Origin: Brienomyrus brachyistius
Lineage: Eukaryota > Chordata > Actinopteri > Osteoglossiformes > Mormyridae
NCBI RefSeq assembly: GCF_023856365.1
Contig: NC_064539.1
Coordinates: forward strand, 12,661,519-12,725,518
Direction: 5' to 3'
Length of the DNA stretch: 64,000 nucleotides
The notes under the pieces: generated by a model
What the model saw: the letters and a program-made list of their open reading frames with translations, nothing else
The model's database searches: none
What the model was told of the DNA's origin: nothing
Program-made: the position numbers and the translations under genes
Shown here: positions 1 to 10,530 of the stretch, piece by piece
Numbering within the stretch: position 1 is the first letter of the stretch
Layout of the letters: the number at the start of each line of letters is the position of its first letter

Positions 1-544
1 TGGATTTGGAATACCAAACAATCTATTAAGATTGCATTATTCTGCAATTTGTCTTCATTTTGTAGAACTATCACAATTAAATTTTGGTTCTTGATATTCA
101 CTGGCACCAATATTAGTGTGCATTTTGTGATACAAAATATAATATAAAATTTAAAAGCAGGGAGAAATCCAGAATGTGTACAAGCTAAAAGGCTAAAAAT
201 TGTGTTTGAATGGATGCTGAAACGTAGTTGCACTAACATATACTGTGAATCCGAGTTAGTGAAATGGATAGCCTGCTCTTACACAGCAGTGTTCATTTCT
301 AGAATTTGACCAGGATTGCATTTTTTTTGGCTGTTAATTGTCTTACTTTTAATTTAAGAATTTTTACTGCTTAGTTATGGTCAGATATAAACAATTGTTA
401 TCTACAGAAACATACTAAAATGCATCTATCTTATGGAGTTTCTTGTTGATATACATCAAGATTCTCTTCATTCTCCTTGGTCACGTCTCACTGTTAAATG
501 TGTGCATTTTCCTCATTATGTTTAATATATTATTAAATATAATA
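1..544. other. AT-rich DNA, nothing recognised
   Basis: AT-rich intergenic sequence with no credible reading frame, RNA gene or recognisable repeat. It ends at a sharp compositional step into the GC-richer gypsy remnant near 545. Confidence 0.6.
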
Positions 545-550
545 TTGTAG

Positions 551-1500
551 GCTGGAAGGCCTATCCTCGCCAGTGGAAGTTATACACCCTCTTCTGTCGG
601 GCTGTGGCCACGCTCTGATGATCCCTGGCCAGCTCGTATACAACGTGTACACACCTCCAGGCTGGCACAGGTAGTCTAGTCCCTGGTGTCACTGGGGCGA
701 GACGAACACCAGCTCCACCAAGGTCAGTCGCTCAAGGCCAAACATAAGTGTGGCGGGGGTGCAGCCGGTACTTTCCTGTGCCACCTGCCTGATAAGCCTG
801 CCGGACCAGGGGATGATGGGTCTTCCAGTCACGCTGGTGCCCTTCTGTGAGGATCGCCAGTTGTGTGGCTAGAGTATGATGAAACCACTCTACCAGCCTG
901 TTGCTCTGAGGGTGAAAGGGGTCTTCATGATCCCCAGCCACGAGCAGACCTCACCAAACACCTGTGCCTAAAAGTTCCTCCCCTGGTTGCTGTGCAGATC
1001 TTTGAGGGCCCTGAACCTGCAAAAAAAACTCCTCCACAAGCTTCACAACTGTGGTGGTGGCACAGGAACAGTGTACGCCTTGAGCCACTTCATGAAATAG
1101 TCCATGGCCATAGATATGTACTGGTTCCCGGCCTTGATGCAGGGGAAAAGGTCCTGGATGTCCAACCCCACACACTATGGCGGTACCCACCAGGTACGGC
1201 TACAGGGGAGCTCAGGATTGCCAGCTAGGACCCTTCTGAGCTGTGCAGGCGTCATAGCAATGCATGAACAGCTTGGTGTCTTGCCGGCAACCAGGCAGGT
1301 CTATTCGCTGCTGCTGCTTCCCCAGCCTCTTTTTTACCCCAAAGTGCCCTGACAGCCCCATGTACTGATCTCAACATGGCAGGGTGCAGACTCTGGGGCT
1401 CCAGCAGCTCCTCTAATCCATCCACCAATCGCCAGGGCTGATACAGCAGGTCCCTCATGCTCTTCCAGGGTGTCCCACTCGGAGTTGTATGCCGAGATCA
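551..1500 (-). pseudogene. Integrase remnant of the gypsy element
   Basis: Pieces of a gypsy integrase can be read in several minus-strand frames. There is a zinc-finger-like region near 1260-1400 (shifted frame), an AMDYFMKW block near 1100 with the first catalytic Asp, a DLHSNQGRNF block near 1000 where the second catalytic Asp of the usual D-Q-G motif is Asn, and an RLVEWFHHTLATQLAIL block near 880 that keeps the Glu. The C-terminal text ends near 560 with QKRVYNF. At least three frameshifts make it non-functional. Confidence 0.75.
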
Positions 1501-1775
1501 CCACCTAACCCAGACGCCCGTCCTCGCCCAGCCAGTCCTCCACCCTGTCCAGCACGGGGTTGCTGCACTGCTCCGTGATGAGCTGCTAACAATCAAAATC
1601 CTGTTGGGCTTGATGTGCATGCTGTGGCTACTGCTGCAGCGAGCTGCTTTCGCCCCTCTGCTCAGTGGCACTGACGGTAACTCTTGCCAATGCAGGGATG
1701 GCAAGACAGGGTGTCCATGTTTTTGTGTGACTTTCCAGGGCAATGCTGCAATTAGAAATTGAATTCCACCAGTAC

Positions 1776-2045
1776 CTATAACCAGCAGGCCGGCTGTCCC
1801 TCTGAATTGTCAAAGTTTAGGAGCCACGCCAGTGATGTATGGTTTGTCCGCACCCGGAACTGATAGCCGCAGAGGTAGGGACAGAAGTGTTTACACGCCT
1901 GCACCGCGGCCAGCAGTTCCCATTGGGTTATACAATAGTTGTGCACCTGCCGGGTAAGCATCTGGCTGAAGTATGCCACCACACTCTCCCCTTTGGGCTC
2001 CGCCTGTGAAAGCACAGCGTCTAGCCCCTCATTAATAGTGCCCAA
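1776..2045 (-). pseudogene. RNase H fragment of the gypsy remnant
   Basis: The minus-strand translation carries two hallmarks of Ty3/gypsy RNase H: a YFSQMLTRQVHNYCITQWEL block, whose Glu in WELLA is the usual catalytic acid, and a VRTNHTSLAWLLNF block. In active enzymes the second block normally reads T-D-H, and here the Asp is Asn, so a catalytic residue appears lost. No reverse transcriptase precedes it. The piece is about 89 residues before the frame breaks, and it runs into the integrase part on its low-coordinate side. Confidence 0.75.
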
Positions 2046-2204
2046 TGTTCAGGGTGAAAGGGATACATGGATTCAGATATGCTACCACAGGGGAGCTGGC
2101 TGACGCGGCTCATCTGGTGCCTGGTGGTACACCCGGGTCAATCGGGACGATGGTGGAACCCCATGTCCACCAGGGCCTGGCAAGGTGTCTCGTCTGCTAG
2201 GCAG

Positions 2205-2540
2205 TCAACGTACAGGCCAGTAGCCTTGTCCAGTCGGCCCATGCTCTGTCCCACTTGGCTGCTGGAGCCCAAAGGCACGCAGGTGCAGGTTCTGCATGGG
2301 GTGGCTGGCGACTGGCATGATGTTGCATTGCTCTGGTGTTAGAGCTTTAACAAAGACTTGGAGAACCAGTGTTTCCTGTGCATCCTCACGGAACTGTAGG
2401 TAGCCCCTACATGCAAGGATGCGGAGGTCTGCAGTGAATACCCCCAGGATTTCGCTGTCTCGCTTTTGTTGGTTTGCCAGTTGTTCTTCTTCCACCTTCA
2501 CCGACTGCCACTGGCCGAACCGCTGCTCCAGTGCATCCAC
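2205..2540 (-). pseudogene. gag-like fragment of the gypsy remnant
   Basis: An open 111-codon minus-strand stretch begins MDALEQRFGQWQ and continues through a polar helical segment (VEEEQLANQQKR) to LKALTP-type text (seen as VKALTPEQCNIM). This composition and position, upstream of the RNase H and integrase pieces on the same strand, fit a gypsy gag capsid region. The fragment is short for gag (normally several hundred residues), and the sequence on the 2541-2930 side seems to continue it in broken frames. The assignment rests mainly on position, so confidence is moderate. Confidence 0.5.
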
Positions 2541-2930
2541 CAGGACGGTGAAGTTTTGCTGCTGAGGAGACCCTGCAGCACCAACATCACGTACACCACC
2601 ATCTCCTCATTGCTCCAGGGATTGTGCTGAGCTGCCAGGCACACCTAGATGAGTTAGGTCTCCAAGGCCTCCTTCCTGGTATAGCACAGGAGCTTCATAG
2701 CCGCCTTCACTTCCTCTGTTTCAGGTACCGGAATGCTCGGCGGGGTGGTGATATGGGCAGGTCATGCTGGATCCATTGGGTTGCCCAGGGAAGGCCCACT
2801 GCTTGGTTCCCAGGGTTTCTATCCCATGGACTGCTGCTTCCTGTTACCACTATAGGAAGTTATCCAGTTGTTCTAGGAAGTGGTTGTAGTCTTCCTCTGA
2901 TCCAACTTCTGATGCCAGTGTAGCACCGGG

Positions 2931-3717
2931 CAGACCAAGGCATCGCAAGAGCAGAGAAGGAGAAGGAAATTTGCTGACCAGGAAGAACATGCTTTTTATT
3001 TACAGTCCTTAATAAGACCATAAGAGACAACCTAAGAGCACCAAACCCAATACAACAGTGGAAACAGAAGGTGGTCAGATGCTGAACTGTAAGGTACAAA
3101 CATGGTGGGACATTTATACAAGCTAAGGATACGTGAGGATCGGACAGGGGTCACATAATACACGGGCACACACACACGCCACAATTGGAAACACAAGTAT
3201 TAACCATAACTTCAGTAACAACAATACAAGGGCTACATACATGTGCTCAGGAGGCATGTCAGGATGCAGTAATCTCACCAGCGCTATATTATGTATGTTT
3301 CAAATGTATAAATTAGCAAAAATAACACGTTACTAAAGTTTGCAAAGTATCTATGATACAATGCAAGAATACAACACATTAATTAGAGCCCACTGTCAAT
3401 GTGAATAATAATGAAAACTTTCTGCATCATTCTAGAAATATAATCAAAGTATATATTCTAGGCTTAGTGCCCACAGTTTGTGTTGACTTTTGCTTGACCG
3501 AAGCCATAAATTGCTTTGTTTTGATGGTCAGTCACCCAGTCACCTCAGTTGTTGTTCCAGATATTAATCTGGTACTAATTACACTGAATTGCATAATATT
3601 TGCATATCCCCATTTATAATTTCTGCACCATTATCTAGGTTTCCTGATTTCCAGACTTAGTCCCAATGGTGCAGTGGTTCTGGACAAGTCCTCAATGTTT
3701 TACTGACTGAAAAAATA
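2931..3717. other. Flank of gypsy remnant, no gene
   Basis: There is no reading frame with protein-like content. An AATAAA on the minus strand lies at 2995-3000, and there is a short (CA)-rich patch near 3168-3178. The first part may be leader or LTR of the gypsy element, but no matching second LTR was seen. Confidence 0.4.
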
Positions 3718-4165
3718 CAGTACTGTGCAAAAGTCTTAGGCAGCAAAAGAAAATTATGTTTAAATGATCTTCATGTTGGTGTAAAATTGTGCTATTATGC
3801 CTGTCAAAGTGTGATTTGAAGCAACCATTCAATACACCCATGTATTTTTTGCCTCAATCACTAGCACACCTTGTATAGCTAATCATTATCTCATTGACTT
3901 TTTTAAAATAATTAATTTAATAAATTCAGTGGCTGTGGTTCCCCTGAGGAGAGGTTTAGTAATTAAAGCAGTTTTCATCAAGCCATCCAACTAGATATCA
4001 GGAACTTTTTAGAGAACAGAAGACATTTTTAGTAGTTTTTATTATGTTATTCCTAATGTTCTAAAATTATATTGTGTTTTTTGTTTTGAATAAATGCACA
4101 TGTACTACCCAGATAAATAGCTTCAAACCTTTCTTCTAACTGCCTAAGACTTTTGCACAGTACTG
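3718..4165. mobile_element. Tc1/mariner-type MITE with TA target site
   Basis: A 448-bp element is bounded by near-perfect terminal inverted repeats. The left end is CAGTACTGTGCAAAAGTCTT and the right end is its complement at 4138-4165. It is flanked by TA on both sides (3716-3717 and 4166-4167). There is no transposase frame inside, so it is a non-autonomous derivative. A second, 5'-truncated copy with shared interior lies at 18620-19031. Confidence 0.85.
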
Positions 4166-4649
4166 TAGAACAATTCAAATCACATCCAGTCACATAAATT
4201 GAAGATTAGGTATAATTTATTTCAGTTAAAGCAAATTTATGTTGCTAAGGAAGGCCTATAATGGTTAAAAAAGCAAGTTTTCATCTTCATCTTGTAATGT
4301 AATCTTTATTGCTTCTATATATGTAAACCCTTGAATGTTAGGGATAATTCCGCTTATTCAGTTTTCTCTATGTCTGGCAAAGTACATGCACAGTTATGCA
4401 AAGTACAAAGCAAATTTACTCAAAACGTGATGCTCATCAAAGGATGCAACAGGGGATGATTCATTTGGCCATATAGGAAATACCTAATATAGAGCCTGCA
4501 ACCTAAATATACTGCCATGAGTGCTTGACTTAAACAGCGAAGGCCTCTAATTGTCCTATACATTTTATTATTATTATTTTACATGCTTTGGGTTTGCACA
4601 TTATATTAAATTTAACTAAAGTACTGTGATTTTTTTTCTGTATGTCGTT

Positions 4650-4860
4650 CTGGATGACAGTGTCCCCACAGACAGATCACATGTGGTTGTCCAGTGGTTT
4701 GATGAGCATGATTTTGATGCTGTCCATATATCATGACCCTGAGACATGGACTGACTGATTTGCAGTTCTTGCAGAAGAATGGTGGCACATCCCTGCCAGA
4801 ATTCCGGTTGCTGTTAGATTCTGAAAAACACTGACGAGATATACCGCCCTGCCGTGGTAC
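4650..4860 (+). mobile_element. Possible degenerate Tc1-type transposase 3' fragment
   Basis: Broken translation contains HVVVQWFDEHDFDAVHI followed by EEWWHIPARIP-like text. These resemble the helix before the third catalytic motif and the C-terminal EEW..IP segment of Tc1-family transposases. There are no ends, the frames are broken and the similarity is short. It could be chance. Confidence 0.3.
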
Positions 4861-4979
4861 CTCTTATCATTTATAATGCTGTATATCAAAAATAACCAAA
4901 AATGAACGTCGATATGTCATACTATGATTTTCAATAAATTGGTCACTTTTTGTCGTGCATTTTATTCAACGGTGTTGCT

Positions 4980-6700
4980 TGTAACGAACCAGCTTCGATG
5001 TACCCGCCCCACTTTTCCCAACTCCTAATGATATTGAAGCGAATGTTTTAGCAAATTCCCTCCTCCTTTAAGTTTTGATGTTCAATTGGTAATTAGAATA
5101 ATACGTCATAAGCAAAGGCTCCTCCCAGCATAAAGCTCTTCCGTACACTTCGTAGAGGGTTGAGGAACCTTAAGCATAAGTTCTTCCAACCTGAAAGCCT
5201 GTTCTGGGAAAAGCAGCAGGACCGCGCGGCTTCTTTCGTATTGCTTAATTTTCTCTACATTTTAACGTAAAACTTTAAGTTCCTATTGGTTCCACATAGA
5301 TGCGTTAATATGTAAACGTTTCTGAAGAGTTAAAAGGGTTGCATTTCACAGACTATAAAATTAAAAGTGCTTAATGTATGCCTGGTCAGTAATAAATGCA
5401 CTGTTGATGCCTGTTGGATGGAGGAGTTCCCTGAGAAGAACTGTCTTTGCATTCTTTCCTCAAGCTCTTGGAAACAATTATGTTTGGAAACAATGACTTA
5501 AACAGAATGAACTCCAAGTCCTGATGTTTAGTCTCCTAAATAGTCTTCGTATATCCCTTACGCACTTATGTTTAACATGAGGCTAAAAACAAGAACTCAT
5601 TTGCAACCTGTTATTGGAAAGCTTAGCTGAAATCTTTAGTGTACATAGTCGTTGCAGAAGTGGCGTGATACGAGCGACAGCTCAAAGAAAAGTTCTCCAA
5701 GCATTGCGAGTGGTACTCTCACTGCTTTGGATTAAAAAATAACAGTATAATGGCACAACTGGAAGACCAAAGGAAGCCCATCCACGATCTAGCTGTTACT
5801 CTTAGTTATATATACCATATTTCATCAACGGCTTGAGTTAAGTCAGAGATCGCTGTAATAGTTCAGACATTGGCGGGCGAATGGTAAGTTTTACCACATA
5901 ATTTACCACATTATGTTCGCATAATATGTATATACATTAAATAGTTGACCTGTAATTTAAAAATTAAATAACATTAGCAAAACTGTATAACTTAGAAATG
6001 TGTGCTTTGACTTGTAAGTTACATTTTATTAATTCTTGCTACTGTTTCAGTAATTGTTGACAGATGTCTCCGCCGCTTAGAGCAGCTGTATGGTTTTGCT
6101 TTGTTGCCGCGCTTTGTCTTTTGCTTTCAGATGCCGAACGGTTTTCCGATCTTAGATGGTTTATTCCAACGTCAATAGCGCAAAAATCGCATTTTCAGCG
6201 GAAAACCTCTCAAAGTTACTAGAAAGACAGTCGTAGAGAACATTTTGGCGAGGCACTGTGGCTAAAGTAGACGGTAGAGAGCAGATTGACTTCAAGCGTG
6301 TTGTGCATTTGCTAGTTATATTTAAATCATAAATGAATGGCTAAAGATGTTCATTTCTTTGATATGGTCGAATAACTGCAATGTTATCGGGTCGATATAA
6401 TATCGATTGCCGCTACTTTCCCCATTTGTTTGTTTGTTTGCCAGTGATTCAGATGGTTTGATATTATTCATTTCAATGTTTGCGTTATTTTAAATTAGGG
6501 TTGCTGATTCAGTTGACCCGAACTAGTCAGACTGGCCGACTGGCAGTTTTTTTTAGATATGTCTGGAAAAGTCTGCATTCGAAACTGTTTATTCTTTTCA
6601 GGGTAGCTGCGAAGGTTATAGAGGCATTCTGACTGAAAGAGTTAAAGAACTGGAATGACTTCAAAGCAGGAATATGAGTCCGGTTTCATGTTGAGGGAAA
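4980..6700 (+). promoter_or_regulatory. CpG-containing candidate promoter / non-coding first exon
   Basis: CpG dinucleotides are more frequent here than in the surrounding AT-rich DNA. There is a CRE-like TACGTCA at 5102-5108, a CCAAT-type ATTGG near 5285, a TATAAAA near 5355, and a strong 5' splice site (ATG followed by GTAAGT) at 5881-5889. The block lies upstream of PDZD2 exon 1 on the same strand. It could be a distal promoter with an untranslated first exon, but no single element is decisive. Confidence 0.25.
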
Positions 6701-8588
6701 ATATGGAGCAATCAGTCAAAGGAGCTATAACAAATGAAACAGACGCGGTAGATGGATGGAATGACTGAATAACTTTTGCATAATATTATTATTCTTCAAG
6801 CAAAGTTTCAGAAACCAGTGACAATGGGATGTTACTCGAGTATTAGCAGGCGGAAAGAGTAATTGGCATGGGTTTGAGGAAGCACTTTTTCCTCCTGGCA
6901 TCTGTATTTGCCGCTGTTTTAAACATCTGCAAGGAGGAATGGGTGAAGATGCATGGAAAGGAAAGATGAAAGCACTCCTGAGTTATTTTGGTGTGGATTC
7001 AGGAGAACATTTAGTGTTTTTTAGTGTGGTGTTTAAACCAACAAACAAAGTGCTTATTGTATTCACTGCCTTTGTGCCAGTGAGTTGATGTAGTTCATGA
7101 GCTTAATGATAAGGATAGAGGCATTTCATAGCTCTTCACTAATGTGTAGATTTGTTTTTTAAATTTGTTTCTGTCAGCCGTTTGAAGACTAGTGTGTTAA
7201 ATGTTTTTGGTAAAAAGGAAATTAATTTTCTTAACTGCCTCTTTGGGAACAATTTTGTTTTATTATTTTTTCCCTACAGGAAAGGCTGTGTAAGTCTGAA
7301 CTGGACTGGCTAATTACTTATCCCATATTTATGGAAACATTTTGTCAAATGTACCTCAGGGTACCAATAAACAGTTTTAAAAAGCAATAAGCAAAAATAA
7401 ATGACAGTTCTCTCAGATGTGCAATTGTAAAAATGATTATTTTCAACATACTTTTTAAAAATATATTTAACTCATTTACTCATGACATTTTTGCTAAATA
7501 TTACCTCAACTAGGCAATATTACTTTTTTAAGGAAATAAAGCTATTTCATGCACAAGGCATGCAGTGTTGGCTTATCAGCAAATTATGATAAAGCAGAAG
7601 TATAAAATGCGTGAGGTTCTTTGTCACAATGGGAAATGGCCAATATATGGAAGTTCAAACCACAGATTCTTTTAAATGCATCTGCAATTATTCATATTGT
7701 TCTATTGTGTTGTGTGCAGTTTCATATGTCTTATTCTGCACAACGCTCTGAATTTGGTGACTGTAAAACTTATTGTTATTGTTCTTATAGGGGTTGACAG
7801 ATAGTTTGTGGGTCCTAGAAGATATTATATGAGCAGCCATATAAGAAAGCTCCCCACTTCCATCTGATGTCCAGGGAATGGATGAAGAGATGACTGTGGC
7901 ACTCTGTAAATTGTTGGATCAGGCAGGAGCACATGAATGGTAATGAGTCGGCAAGGTTCTGGAACGGTTCTGCGGGAATCTGGCACCACACGTCATACTT
8001 TTGGCACCAAAACTGCTCTGTGCCTCTCTTAATAAATGCAAAATGTCTGTCTTCCGTGCTATATACAATCTCTCAATTGTTCTATGAGTTTTGGTCATAG
8101 AAATTACCCATTTAATATGAACATTCCCTTCGCAAGATAATTTATCTTTAAGATGATATGTTTGATTAATAATGGTAATGTATTGCTCTTTATTAATTGC
8201 ACTACCTCATAATGGATGGATTCTGCACTATTATTGCTGTCTCATAATATCTGGTAGATGTGGTTTTTACTGATAGAGCCCGGGGTAGCAGGTAGTGTTA
8301 AAACGTTTGGATTTTGCTTTGGACAACAACAGCAGATAAGCAGCTTTAAAAATAAATGATATTTATGAAAAGTTCAGGGTATCATCACCGAATATCATGT
8401 CTGTTATAGAATATGATGATCAACTCGTCAGACTGTTATGCATTCTTCTACAGTTTTGAAGTTTGTACCGTATATTTTTCCAACAGTAAAAATATAGATA
8501 TTATAATTGCCAAATATTAGGAGCGGTTCGTCCAATTACCTCTAACCAGATACAGAATGATCATATCTTTATTGATGCAGATGTAGTT
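6701..8588. other. AT-rich DNA, nothing recognised
   Basis: No protein-like frame, RNA gene, inverted-repeat element or tandem array was recognised in this stretch. Confidence 0.5.
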
Positions 8589-8722
8589 GAAGGTCAGACC
8601 ATCCATCCATCCATCCATTACCATCCGCTTGTCCAGGGTTCGGGTAGCGGGGGTAGCAACTATAGTAGAGAGACCCAGATCTCCCTCTCCCCCGCCACCT
8701 CTACCAGCTCTTCAGGGGGAAG
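8589..8722 (-). repeat. SINE-tail-like fragment with (CCAT)n
   Basis: The stretch starts with CCATCCATCCATCCATTACC and then reads CCGCTTGTCCAGGGTTCGGG. This is the reverse orientation of the tail common to fish tRNA-derived SINEs, which normally end in a GGATGG microsatellite. It is followed by a C-rich patch (8684-8700). Confidence 0.5.
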
Positions 8723-9029
8723 GTCAGATTAATGTGTATGTATTAAAAGGCAGGGGATCATTATGAGAACGCTTCAGCCATGGCATTTGTTAAACACTTC
8801 CTGCTGCTGACAACCTGCTTGAGATTGTTGCATGCAGCATATTACTTATTTTATTTTAAAATAAAAATCTTACGTATTTTACCTACACCCCCCCCCCCAC
8901 ACACACACAAAAGCATTTGGCAACAATTATATTTCAGAGTGTTTGTTCATTCGAGCATTGTACGTTTTGATATAAGGATTTTTGCCAATTCATCCATACA
9001 GATAACTCTGCCAAGTTAAACAATGAGCA
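8723..9029. other. No gene; C-run
   Basis: Non-coding, with a run of about ten C followed by (CA)n at 8887-8909. Nothing else recognised. Confidence 0.5.
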
Positions 9030-10060
9030 TTGGTGGGCAACAATTTTTGGGTTCTGTTACAGATTTTCAATAGGATTTGGAGTCCAGATTTGATCTGACC
9101 ATTCTAAAACAGTGACCTGCTTGTTTTTAAGCCACTCCTTTGTAGTGTTTTTTGAGTATGTGTCTGGCTTAGAGCATGAATCATTGCTTTAAATATATAT
9201 TTGTTGTTGACAGGTACCTCTGTATTCCTCTGTCCATTAAGCTTTCCATTGCTTCCTGCTGAAATAAACACTAGCATAATACTACCATTATCACGCTTGA
9301 CATTAGAGATGGTGTGACCTGGATTGTCAGATGTGTTAGACTTAGCCTTGGCGTTTCAGTTTCAGCTCAATTTTAGTTCATCAGACTATCAGCCTGGAGT
9401 CTGTCCCAGGCAGCATTGGGCATAAAATGAGAGAACACTCTGGACAGGATTCCTATCCATCTGGGCAGGTAGCTTTTCAAACATCTCTGTCAGATTCACT
9501 GTTGTTGCTGGCATAGTCACTTCAATGACAATTACCCTTCAGATTTGGGTGGCCACTTTTGTGGGAAGACTTTGGTAATATCTGGGTTCACTCATTATTT
9601 CCATTGTTTTACAATACTCCTGGGAGCATTCAAAGCTTTTTTTTTTTAAATATAAAAAAAAAAACGTTTTCCATCTCTTTCCTATGAAAAACTTATGGGT
9701 GTTTCCTGGGTCTTCATGAGAGAGATTTTATGATGTCTTACAGTTGTAAGATATCACAAGCCCAGTACATTCATGTACCTGAAAATTGTGGGATTATGGT
9801 TGGGCTATGGACCTTGTTCATGTTCTGGTGTAATTCCTTTAGAATTTTCATGCACTGGCCCAGTTTACACTGTAATAACACAAAGGGAGTGATATTCTTT
9901 ATAGTAAATTTCAAATACTCACTATGGATTACTCAGTTGTATGATCCAGTGCATGTTATTGTATTATTGCTGGATTGGAATGATTATCTTCCCTCTGTAG
10001 GATTGAGTGAAAAGTATGCGAGGAGATTGCTTGGCATAGCACTTTTTAAATACGGCTACA
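9030..10060. repeat. Degenerate dispersed repeat, probably DNA-transposon derived
   Basis: The text resembles a repeat seen widely in fish genomes, with phrases such as GATTTTCAATAGGATTTGGA, CATCAGACTATC and GGTGGCCACTTTTGTGGGAA in the expected order. I recognise the pattern but cannot assign the family from sequence alone. A minus-strand SINE tail is inserted at 9385-9475. No intact frame or terminal repeats were found. Confidence 0.4.
9385..9475 (-). repeat. SINE tail fragment
   Basis: The reverse complement reads TGGATAGGAATCCTGTCCAG and on through a GCCCAATGCTGCCTGGGA phrase. This is the 3' body of the tRNA-derived SINE family seen elsewhere in the window. It is a 5'-truncated copy. Confidence 0.55.
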
Positions 10061-10123
10061 AACTGCACCTCAAGTGTGTTTGAAGTGTTTGACTGGATTC
10101 GCAGTCAAGTGCTAAAGGCTGTG

Positions 10124-10153
10124 CCAGCCCCCCCCCCCCCCCAAAAAAAAAAA
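10124..10153. repeat. Poly-C / poly-A low-complexity tract
   Basis: An uninterrupted C run (about 10129-10142) is followed directly by an A run (10143-10153). Confidence 0.8.
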
Positions 10154-10229
10154 TGTGTGTGTTTGTGTAAAATTGTTGTTAGATTTTTTTCCTCCTCTTT
10201 ACTCTTTATCTGCTTTATTACTGCCTACT

Positions 10230-10530
10230 TGGCTCGTCTTATTTCTCTGTCCATCCAGCTTCCAAAGGCTAATCCAGGTCTGGTTGTGTTGGAGACCATC
10301 CCAGGCAGTACCTGGCCCAAGGCTGGGGAACACTCTGGATGGCAGGTCCATTACTGGGTACATACACAAACACATAATTTGTACACTGTGGGCAATTAAG
10401 AAACAACAGTTAGCCTAAATGCATGGTTTTGGACTGCAAGAAGAAGCCAATTTACCCAGAGGGCACCCAAGGCACTGGGAGAACATGCAAACTCCACACA
10501 CATAGAGCGGAACACCACTCGAATTTCAGT
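10230..10530 (-). repeat. Diverged tRNA-derived SINE, minus orientation
   Basis: The reverse complement carries, in SINE order, the TGTGTGGAGTTTGCATGTTC block (near 10480-10505), a diverged GGGTAAATTGGC segment, the flank-to-tail segment, and a CCATCCAGCTTCC tail at the low-coordinate end. The head near 10515-10530 is damaged, so the RNA polymerase III boxes are not clear. Confidence 0.6.

Larger units (their letters stand above)
545..2930 (-). mobile_element. Degenerate Ty3/gypsy-type LTR retrotransposon
   Basis: Read on the minus strand, fragments appear in gypsy order: a gag-like piece (about 2540 to 2205), an RNase H piece (2045 to 1776), then a zinc-binding and integrase stretch (about 1500 to 551). 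Protease and reverse transcriptase are missing between gag and RNase H, so there is an internal deletion of well over 1 kb. Many frameshifts and stops break the frames. The block is clearly GC-richer than the DNA on either side. I did not find convincing paired LTRs, so the element ends are approximate. It is a dead copy with no expected product. Confidence 0.8.

Noticed and set aside
8780..9019. A 79-codon frame with a Pro-rich patch
   Set aside because: The Pro/Thr/His part is the poly-C and CA tract; nothing else supports a gene.
10076..10418. Frames of 107 and 87 codons
   Set aside because: They run from a poly-C/poly-A tract into a reverse-oriented SINE.
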